A DNA stretch of 64,000 nt from Fragum whitleyi. Its lineage: Eukaryota; Mollusca; Bivalvia; Cardiida; Cardiidae. The position numbers were made by a program, and so were the translations under genes. Each line of letters opens with the position of its first letter. Position 1 is the stretch's first letter. The notes beneath the pieces were generated by a model that saw only the letters and a program-made list of their open reading frames with translations, was not told the DNA's origin and ran no database searches. Location of the stretch: the NCBI GenBank assembly GCA_948146395.1, contig OX411557.1, forward strand, positions 30,123,863 to 30,187,862, given 5' to 3'. Positions 56,391 to 64,000 of the stretch are shown here, one piece after another.

Positions 56391-56666
56391 TATATTCCAA
56401 TCAATTAAGTCGTACAAAAGAATTTCTAATTCATAAAAAAGTACACAAGATTCATTAAACTAGTCGTTTCATAAAATGAAGAATCTCTCATTTTGGTACG
56501 ATGCATGAAATACAGTAGTATCGAAAACTTTGCAAAAAAGGAAGAACTTGCTATTTCTCACTTTCTTGCAATGTTTCTATCTTGTATTCCACATTTCATA
56601 AAAGTGCACGTGAAAGAAGCAGTAACATATTTAAAAAAAAGAAAGGAAAGAAAATCAGTGCAAAAC

Positions 56667-56672
56667 TTTATT
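56667..56672 (-). terminator. Possible polyadenylation signal of the transporter gene
   Basis: AATAAA on the minus strand, about 280 bases after the transporter stop codon. It is the first such hexamer I noticed downstream; unproven. Confidence 0.35.
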
Positions 56673-56751
56673 TCGACAAAAAGCAATGATAATTGAAGAA
56701 GATAATTAATAGCTCTACTGTACCCCTGTGTTGTTCACAGCATTGCCTTGT

Positions 56752-56870
56752 AGTTAGAGCTACAGATAGGGGGGGGGGGGGTATTTTGGATTTCAAATGA
56801 AATTATTTGAATTATACTTCCACAAACCCTATATTTTGTGTACTCATTGGAATTGTCTCGTCGAAATTAG
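56752..56870. mobile_element. MITE fragment in the presumed 3' UTR
   Basis: GAGCTACAGATAG, a run of G, and the half of the central hairpin (TACTCATTGGAATTG) of the 40,766 family. Confidence 0.65.
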
Positions 56871-56953
56871 TAGTTTGTTTTAGAGGAAATATAAGTTCAG
56901 CAGGATAAGGATTAAATGAATCTGAGAAACGAGAAGTTCAACTATTGGTAATC

Positions 56954-57009
56954 TCATATAGGACGCCCCTCTTTGTCTCTTCCATTGAAAACAAACGTCG
57001 CTATGAAGG
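56954..57009 (-). CDS. Transporter terminal coding exon
   Basis: With the carried C it gives PFIATFVFNGRDKEGRPI and TGA, completing TM12 and a short basic tail. Acceptor CTTTCCAG; phase matches exon e. Short, so homology alone is modest, but hydrophobicity, phase and position agree. Confidence 0.78.
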
Positions 57010-57370
57010 CTGGAAAGATATAAGATGTATTATTTGATTGAGAAATTAAACCAATGCATGTTTGATTTGGTATGTAGATATATAATTTTTTTAATTCATG
57101 GGGGTTTAAAACGAAAATATGATCTAATTGTTTGAACTAAACATTAGGCCATCAAGCGAAGAAATATAAGTATTTAATAAATTGAAACATTTCTTCATGG
57201 TACTTATTTGTGTGCAAGCTTACAAATAAGCTGTGTTCACTAGGTGATACTTATGTAGGTGAAAAATTTCTTTTCAATCAGTCAGATTATGATAGACAAA
57301 ACTAATTATTGTATACACGTATATGTAAGGAATATATGTGAAAGTGAAATAATAATAATTAAAAAAGTAA

Positions 57371-57402
<32 letters not shown>

Positions 57403-60400
57403 TGGAATAACAATTCTGACCCGAAAGTACTTAAAATATAGAATCAATGTTGGAAAAAAATCTCAGGAATTCCTTCAAAATATTGTTTTATATACTAAAG
57501 TTGTATAGGCCTACTGATTGCCACTTTTATCATGGGACTGCTTTGTAAACAAGTACGAAAATGAATGTTAGTTCATACTTTTTCTTTTGAAGTTATCATT
57601 CTGATTTTAAGTCAATTATATAATGTCCAGACATTGACGGACATCTGCCCTACGTTCAGGATGAAAACGTTAGCGAAGCGTTTTCGAAGTGATACCTCGC
57701 TTTGCACGTATGTGCACGTGCAAAGCGGGGTATCATTTTAAAGCGCTTGCGAAACGTTTTTAAATTCTGAACACAGGGCTGGTAAAATTCGATGTACTCA
57801 CGGACGAAAGATGTTCCAGCGTATAAGTAAAGCGTATTGTGCCAACCAAGGTTTTCTTTGATAATTGGTCCAACAAATCCGTCAATAATACCGGCTAAAC
57901 CCTAAAACAATATTTGGTAGAGGTAAGAGATAGTTACAATTAAATAGTCGCTGTTTTGATATTTAATCCTGCTTCGCTTCATTTCACGATATTGGACGTC
58001 ACTTGAACCGGTTCTATGGTATCGATGACGTCACCATGTTGCCATGTCATTTACGGATGTAATGACGCGCCTTACGAAATCCTTTCATAAAACGTTCTGA
58101 TCATGTAACTGTTTTTTTGCATTTAAGGAAAAAGAGCAATAATTTGTTTTTTTTTGTGGTAAATCGATCTTCTGTCAGGTGGTGAACAGCCAAAGCTGTA
58201 TTTTCAAGTTACTCTTGAAACAAGTCTTAATATCTTAAACAGAAACAGTGATTCTCTACATACTTACATCTGCCGTCATTGTGAGGCCAAAGTTCACCGC
58301 CATATTTTCGGCTCCAAACAAGCGGGATAGAATAGCAGGACTAACAGTTGTAAAACCAGCATATGTTCCATATAGCGAAGCTGTCCATATCATGAAAAAC
58401 GCCTTGTGTATGTGCTCAGTCAGCACGAACGTAGCAATTGTCAAAGAGAGTCCGAATGACATTACTCGCATTGTAGTCTGGAAAAATATAGTTAAAAAGC
58501 ACAGTTGTAGACTCGACTTTTTGAAAGCTTTTCGGTCGCTAATCAAGAAAAATAGACAGATTAAAATTTGATAACCTCGCTGTCTAACGAGTAAAATGAT
58601 CAAAACCCGTTTCTGTTCAATTCACCCTATCTGACGTTATCTAAGTAGGGCCCAATAAGTGATGTCATCATGAACGTTGAATACAGAACGTGAGAAATGA
58701 CGGACTCAGAACAATTTGTGCTAAAATTTTCACATCTCATTTTGCATTGAAGCAATAGAAAAATAGTTTGTTTTGCGTGTGAGATTGATTTGAGATCACC
58801 ACTCGTAAAAATATAGCTTTTGTTATTCACCTAGATCCGTGGATAGAGAGTATTACAAATTGAAGGAATAAGACAGCGCACTTTTTTCTAAAGATGATGG
58901 CTAATTACTTAATCTGCATTGATGATTAACAGAAAAAAATGGTGGATATTATATATCCAAACTGTGTTTAAACACAGACTTTTTTTAATCTGAGCCCATG
59001 AAAAAGTTAGAATAAAAGGCAATTGGTCAAATGGTTTTAAAAAGCAGTAAATATCATCATCCGTTCTCATTTTATTAAAACATTTTTATGCTCGTTTAAA
59101 TGAAGTGACAAATATTACCGGTAATATAAGTGAACATATAAGATCAATATTTATAATATGACCTACGTCGCCGGAGTGAAATAACCCCGTTGAATATTTT
59201 TGATATTTCACGGGTGTTATTACACTAGTGGAATAACTATGCAAATGAGCTCAGAGCGAATAGCAACACTATTTTGTAACCGCGAAAATGACGTCATAAT
59301 CTATATTTTGTGACGTCAATTTTTAAACGGCGTTATAAGTTTCGCGGAAAATTGAAACGTTGAATTTCAAGAATTTTGTCGATTTTTCGCTAAAATTCGG
59401 GTCATATTATAAATATAGATAAATTAGAATATAAATTTTGTGCTCATAAAATACAGAATTTATTAAACTCGTCATCTAAAACAGATAAAAACTCGGCGCA
59501 GCCTCGTTTTTATCTGTTTATAGATGACTCGTTAAATAAATTCGGTATTCAATGACCACTCATTCAATATCCTCTATTTATAAAGAAAACGGTACTTTCA
59601 GCTGTAATTGCTTTTGAGAGCCGCTACCATAGAAGTCATCCATAGTTATTATTACCTTAAATCCAAAACGGTCTAATATCAGTCCCCAAACTGGACGCAT
59701 TACACAATTAAAAATGGCACCTACAGAACCAACCAGCGCTAGAAATTGATCGTCATCTATAAACGTCTGTCCATACACCTAGGATTAAATCGTACAAACA
59801 ATGAATTGAGGATTACTTTTTTTTAGTAGGGATTTTATCATTAAATAATGTTTGAGTCTCACTTTTGTGGGTTCCTTACTCACATTTTGCCCCATGAAAT
59901 ATACTTACTTACAGGACAAAAATAATTGAAAAATAAATCATTGAACATGGCGAAGTTCATAAACTTTCGGACTTCCATCCTCAATGTAGTAGTTCTTCTG
60001 TATTTCTCTGCTTTTAATTAAGTTATTATTCTAAAAGAAAGTTCTATATACGTATAAATTAAAATGGAATTTATATCAAATGTTGTAATTCCTGTAAATG
60101 AGAAGATATACAGCAAAAAGTGAGTAAAGAACTAACAAAAGTATTTCATTTTATGATAAAATCACCACTTAAATAAAGCGCATTTTTCCACTTCCATCGT
60201 TTTCAGAGTTGTCAAATTAGTTGTAGGGTACTTCAAGTGAATTAAAATACGTGCTTTAAAATTACCCGATGATTCAAGAGAACAATATGCTGACTTTAAA
60301 AAACTTGCATCAAACTCGAATACTTTTTATCATACTTTTACAATAGCATTTGATTGGTATGACGAGATATAAAACACAACTGAAATCGGTTTAAAAGATT

Positions 60401-63400
60401 CTGAGAATACACGAACTTAAAGCTTAAATACTTTATCGAAAATCTGAGTGTTAAAACGATTTGGGTACCTAATATTTCAGACCTTTTGCAGTTGCTTGAA
60501 TAATATGATAAATCTATCTCTTATCTGTACTTATCTGTACAAAGACAGAAACTTGCTTTCTTGGTTATCTATCTATCTATCTATCTATACATCCTGCATC
60601 ACCCTCTTTCGAGTATAACGTGCAGTTGCGCTGTCAGTGCCAAAGTAAAAGGGGGGAAAGAGATAAAAAGTGAAAGTGAAGCTGATAAAAGGATAAAAGT
60701 GTAAAAAGTAATGTTAGTGCAGGGGAAGTGAAAAGTAAAGGAGGTTAAAAAACAGTGTATTTACTTAAGGGGATAGATGGTTTATCTCACAGACTCCTTT
60801 TCTGAAGGAGAGGAGATTTTCCAGCAATACTAGGTGGGAAGGGAGTCTGTTCCACAGTACAATCGATGCAGGGTAGAAGGAGTTTTGGTAGTAGGTAGAT
60901 GGAGTGTGAATTTGTCTATATGAGAGGGGGTGCATGTGACGAGTAAATCTCAAGGGCTTCTCAAAATATGAAGGTAGTTCAATAGCAACATGGCCGTTTA
61001 TAATTTTGTAGAACATGATCATACGAGCATCGATTCGTCTATTCGCTAGGGACCTCCAACCAAGCTCACTCAGTATGTCAGAGACACTATCGTAGGGAGA
61101 ATATTTACCTTTGACCCATCTGGCAGATCTTAGCTGTACCATTTCTATTTGATTTATGTTTTTTTAGTGTGGGGGGACCAGATGGATGAGCAATACTCGA
61201 CTTGTGGCCGTACCAGGGATCTATATGCTAGTTCTTTGACTTTTTCATTTTTGGTTTTTACATTCCTTTTGACAAATCCTAATGTTCGGTTTGCTTTGGA
61301 GGTTATGCTGTTGATGTGCTCATTCCAGCTAAGGTCGTCAGAGATGGTGACACCAAGATACTTCGCAGAGTTCGTGGACTCGAGTATCTGGCCACGGAGA
61401 GTATACCGAGTATCAAGTGGTTTTTTGGCTCTAGTAATATGCAGTACCTGGCATTTACTCGGATTAAACTCCATGTCCCAGGCTCGTTCCCATGTCTGCA
61501 AAGTATCTAGGTCAGCTTGGAGGGTGTCACCATCGTCCGAGGACCCAACTGTTAGGTAAACGGCCGTGTCGTCTGCAAATAGTCTTACCTGAGATTTAAT
61601 GTTATGTGGTAAGTCGTTTATGTAGAGCAGGAAGAGGAGGGGCCCAAGAACAGATCCCTGTGGCACACCGGATGTCACAGGGACCCCCTCAGATCTCTCC
61701 CCCTCCAGCACCACAGCCTGGGTTCGTCCAACAAGAAATGCTCTTATCCAGTTTAGGGTGCTGCCTTTCACTCCATGCTGATGTAATTTAAAGAGGAGCT
61801 TTGAATGGCTGACCTTATCGAATGCCTTGCTAAAATCTAGGAGAATGAGGTCGACCTGCTTACCATTCATAAGTTGCCTGCCCAGGTCTTCAACAAGTTG
61901 GATAAGCTGAGTTTCGCATGATCTTCTTTCCCGGAATCCATGTTGCAAGTCATATAGAATAGAGTGCCGATTAAAATGTTTCGTGAGTTTAGACGCAATT
62001 ATATGCTCCATCACCTTGCATAGAATGCATGTCAAGGAGATGGGCCTATAATTGGCAGGGTCGCTTTTGTTTCCCTTCTTGAAAACCGGGCTGACATTTG
62101 CTTTTTTCCAATCTGTGGGGATCTTACCTGTTGAGATAGACTTTTGGAAAAGTAGTTGGATGATTGGAGCTAGTTCGTTTTTCAGTTCTTTTAAGGACTA
62201 TGGGCTTGATCCCATCCGGGCCTGCGGCTTTGTCTGGTTTTAGTTTTGATAAAAGTTTTTCAACACCGATTAGCCCTATGTCAATATCAGGCATTCTCGG
62301 ATATTTGCGCTGAAACTGTTGTCGAATACTAGTGGCAAATTAATTTTGGAGTTTATCCAGGCATATATGGCTAAGCTTTAGGGGTGACAGAGGAGAGAAT
62401 ACTGACTGAAATTGCCTGTTCAACACAGAAGCTTTATCTTTGTTTCGTGAAAAGGTAATACCTGAGTCTTTGTCTTTCAATGGGGAAACACCTATTATAC
62501 ACTTGTTTTAACTAATTGGAGGTTTTCAGTACACAAATGAGCCTGTGCGTGAGATTTCCAACAATTTCAAATGTGCGTAAAGCAAAGACTCTGACCAGCC
62601 TGTGCATCCGCACAGTCTGACCAGAGTCTTCACTATGCTATTAGTGGATAGATAAGGTCTCAAAGTATCTGTAGACAATCAGGTAACTTTATATTTACAG
62701 TTTTTTGCTGTCCGGGCCTCTTAATGTTTACATGTCCTTAACTATTCAAATTGTTGGAAATATCACGCACAGGCTCAACTGTTGATATTGACCATACCTT
62801 ATTCATGGTTATCACAAATATGACACTAAGTTGTAATGTAAAATCGCACACCCATAGAATGTAAAAAGACCTGGATTTTAATGACTGCTTTATAACTTCT
62901 AGAACTGTCAGGCTAGGCTTTTCTTCTTCACTAAAATCAGAGTTTTATCGGTATATATATCCAGTCAAAGATTTCTATGTTAAAATGGCATATCAACTAA
63001 AGCTACGTTGGAATCATTAATAAACAAGATGAATTTTCAGACAATTGAACATAATTTCCTATTCCTTCAGATAGGGCTGCAAATTTTTCAGTACAATGTT
63101 CTTGTATTGAATACATGGAATTTAAACTACAACACTAGTTATGTGTATAAAATTTAGAATGAAACAATCTTTTTGATTCTATTTCTGTCTCAGATGTTAT
63201 TCTTCAAACGCAGAAAAAAACCACAAACATATAAGGAGAAGAATAAAAAAGGAAACCCCCTACAACCAAAAACACTCGCCTACATCTTGTCCTTGAATTT
63301 GAAATAATTTAAGAGCTTTTTTTTGTTTTTGTTGTATATATCATCATGGGGAAAATGGCATAGACCTCGACTTTAAGAAGTTCAACGATTATTTGCGAGT

Positions 63401-63716
63401 CCACAATATTAGCGAATATTTTATTCATGCCCTTGATTTGCTATGACAATTACAGAGCTACGAACCTTTTGTAGTTTATCTTATAGTTCATCGGCAGGTA
63501 TTAGTATTGAATCGTTCATTGTTTATGGTTTTATGTATCTTTTCTTAATATAATCTGTTAATTATTGGTATACCTTAAGAGCGGCTGTATTTCTTCTTGG
63601 GAGTCGAAAGTGAGTAGTGAACTTTCTTCGTGAACTGTCGGGAGGCCGTTCAATGAGTGTGGACTCATTTCTCTGTTATCGTCGGCCGCTTTTATGCTCA
63701 CTTCGAGGGCATCATC
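56954..63716 (-). CDS. Major facilitator superfamily transporter, C-terminal half (gene span, 6 coding exons)
   Basis: Six exons join in phase into 238 codons plus stop. They hold a hydrophilic central loop, then TM7 to TM12; TM1-6 lie beyond the right edge. The loop 8-9 sequence WGLILDRFGFK fits the MFS motif G-x3-D-R-x-G. YGQTFIDDDQFLALVGSVG is typical of the oxalate-formate antiporter/monocarboxylate branch, often annotated in bivalves as 'apicoplast pyruvate carrier-like'. The likely role is proton-coupled or exchange transport of a small organic acid across a membrane; substrate not known. Introns hold a LINE, MITEs and hairpins. Confidence 0.88.
57365..57403. repeat. A tract
   Basis: About twenty-five uninterrupted A after AAAAAAGTAAAAAAGT. 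Confidence 0.8.
57647..57780. mobile_element. Palindromic MITE, near-perfect centre
   Basis: Arms GCCCTACGTTCAGGATGAAA and its inverse around CTTTGCACGTATGTGCACGT; it ends about 21 bp from the exon e donor. Confidence 0.82.
57802..57901 (-). CDS. Transporter exon e (TM11-TM12)
   Basis: GLAGIIDGFVGPIIKENLGW then HNTLYLYAGTSFV; it leaves one C. Glycine-rich TM11 (GIIDGFVGP) fits the family. Acceptor TTTTAG, donor GTGAGT. Confidence 0.92.
58268..58477 (-). CDS. Transporter exon d (TM9-TM11 start)
   Basis: Seventy codons in phase 0. TM9 is VMSFGLSLTIATFVLT, TM10 lies in FFMIWTASLYGTYAGFTT, and SPAILSRLFGAENMAVNFGL leads into TM11. Acceptor TTTCCAG, donor GTAAGT. Confidence 0.95.
58640..59540. 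repeat. Intron c-d repeats and hairpins
   Basis: A hairpin element relative lies at 58,640-58,830. A strong hairpin is at 59,455-59,545 (AACAGATAAAAACTCGGC with its complement, further paired GAATTTATT..AATAAATTC). The rest is unassigned. Confidence 0.6.
59656..59778 (-). CDS. Transporter exon c (TM8 and loop 8-9)
   Basis: Forty-one codons in phase 0: VYGQTFIDDDQFLALVGS, then TM8, then RPVWGLILDRFGFK with the Asp-Arg of the MFS motif. Acceptor CCTAG, donor GTAATA. Confidence 0.93.
59913..59997 (-). CDS. Transporter exon b (TM7)
   Basis: After the carried AG it reads RTTTLRMEVRKFMNFAMF then NDLFFNYFCP, with a hydrophobic half consistent with TM7, and runs in phase into VYGQ of exon c. Donor GTAAGT. 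Confidence 0.75.
60565..62505 (-). mobile_element. Non-LTR retrotransposon (LINE), 5'-truncated, GATA tail
   Basis: On the minus strand it runs from about 62,505 to a (GATA)n tail at 60,565-60,588. It codes for a reverse transcriptase and a C-terminal domain but no endonuclease region. It lies in the transporter intron between exons a and b, in the same sense as that gene. Confidence 0.9.
60765..62500 (-). pseudogene. LINE reverse transcriptase, frameshifted
   Basis: Upstream KLKPDKAAGPDGI, then WKKANVSPVFKKGNKSDPAN and YRPISLTCILCKVME, HGFRERRSCETQL, LDFSKAFDKVSH, SGVPQGSVLGPLLFLLYIND and the catalytic FADDTAVY (YADD-type box), then the C-terminal VEYCSSIWSP and FYKIINGHVA. Shifts occur near 62,195 (one extra A), 61,160 (an A run) and a stop near 62,340. 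The layout is CR1/Jockey-like; the clade is not certain. Confidence 0.92.
62535..62786. mobile_element. MITE with about 30-bp inverted ends (second copy)
   Basis: ATGAGCCTGTGCGTGAGATT at the left and ATATCACGCACAGGCTCA at the right; inside, CAGCCTGTGCATCCGCACAG. Same family as 23,269-23,516, with the interior inverted. Confidence 0.78.
62787..63573. other. Intron sequence with nothing recognised
   Basis: No exon-like frame or repeat family seen. Confidence 0.5.
63574..63716 (-). CDS. Transporter exon a (central cytosolic loop)
   Basis: Hydrophilic, DDALEVSIKAADDNREMS then TFDSQEEIQPLL, with no membrane segment, as expected between TM6 and TM7. The acceptor ATGGCAG is weak; the donor GTATAC leaves AG, and exon b supplies the A. 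Upstream exon is outside the window or not recognised. Confidence 0.7.
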
Positions 63717-63904
63717 CTGCCATTTGGTTGAAAATAAACACTTACGGTCATCAAAACTTATAAACGGACATTTTATTTTCAAGTCGAAAATATATCTCTG
63801 CCGTTATTAGGGGTGAATATATTTTGAATTGTATTACATTTAGAGATTGAAACAACGTCTCTCAATTTCGACCTATCTAAAATTGTGAAAAAAGACAATG
63901 TTAA

Positions 63905-64000
63905 AGCTGATAACAAAACGGTGCAAACTGTTTTCAAATTATACCCCGCTTTACACGTAATTGCACGCGCAAAGAGGAATATAATATGAACAACATGATG
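63905..64000. mobile_element. Palindromic MITE, cut by the window edge
   Basis: GCAAACTGTTTTCAAATTAT and CCCCGCTTTACACG, of the 57,647 family. Confidence 0.7.

Noticed and set aside
58248..58571. 107-codon frame on the plus strand
   Set aside because: It is antisense to transporter exon d, whose minus-strand frame has membrane segments, family motifs and fitting splice sites.
61149..61559. 136-codon frame on the plus strand
   Set aside because: It is the complement of the LINE reverse transcriptase on the minus strand.

Overview
The window looks like a piece of a bivalve mollusc nuclear genome, by inference. It is AT-rich, intron-dense DNA with metazoan genes, and it is packed with short interspersed elements and with tandem-repeat elements that resemble in layout the 'pearl'/Helentron-type elements described from bivalves. 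Species cannot be told from the sequence alone. There is nothing bacterial here: no operons, CRISPR arrays or ribosomal genes.

Two protein genes were found, both on the minus strand and both cut by a window edge. (1) Positions 1-42,936 hold the N-terminal part (about three quarters) of TRIP12, the HECT E3 ubiquitin ligase. I could place 25 coding exons whose splice phases all fit, giving 1,511 continuous codons: start codon at 42,896-42,898, a Ser/Lys-rich disordered N-terminus, an armadillo-like repeat region, the WWE domain and the middle region. The HECT domain lies beyond the left edge. (2) Positions 56,954-63,716 hold the last six coding exons (238 codons plus stop) of a major facilitator superfamily transporter of the monocarboxylate/oxalate-formate type. 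Its first half (TM1-6) lies beyond the right edge. About 9 kb of AT-rich DNA without a recognisable gene separates the two; the TRIP12 promoter and first exon probably lie in it, near 47.1-47.6 kb.

Most of the rest is mobile DNA inside introns. I recognise a Tc1-type transposon with exact TA target sites and a frameshifted transposase (4,840-6,471); a 4.8-kb pogo/Tigger-like TIR pair filled with nested insertions (6,918-11,735); hAT-like, mariner-like and piggyBac-like non-autonomous elements, several with clean target-site duplications; a 5'-truncated non-LTR retrotransposon with a GATA tail (60,565-62,505); about twelve copies of one tRNA-derived SINE, all in the same orientation; and more than a dozen elements that share an AACAAG start and an end at or near CTAA but carry unrelated tandem monomers of about 145-180 bp.

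The most unusual signal is that at least five TRIP12 exons have partial, direct-orientation copies in the adjacent intron (1-60, 3,377-3,478, 21,737-21,840, 26,870-27,182, 28,262-28,350). They range from identical over 102 bp to clearly decayed. Two of these loci are tandem arrays that also contain the same type of hairpin element. One TRIP12 intron appears to use a GC-AG splice pair.
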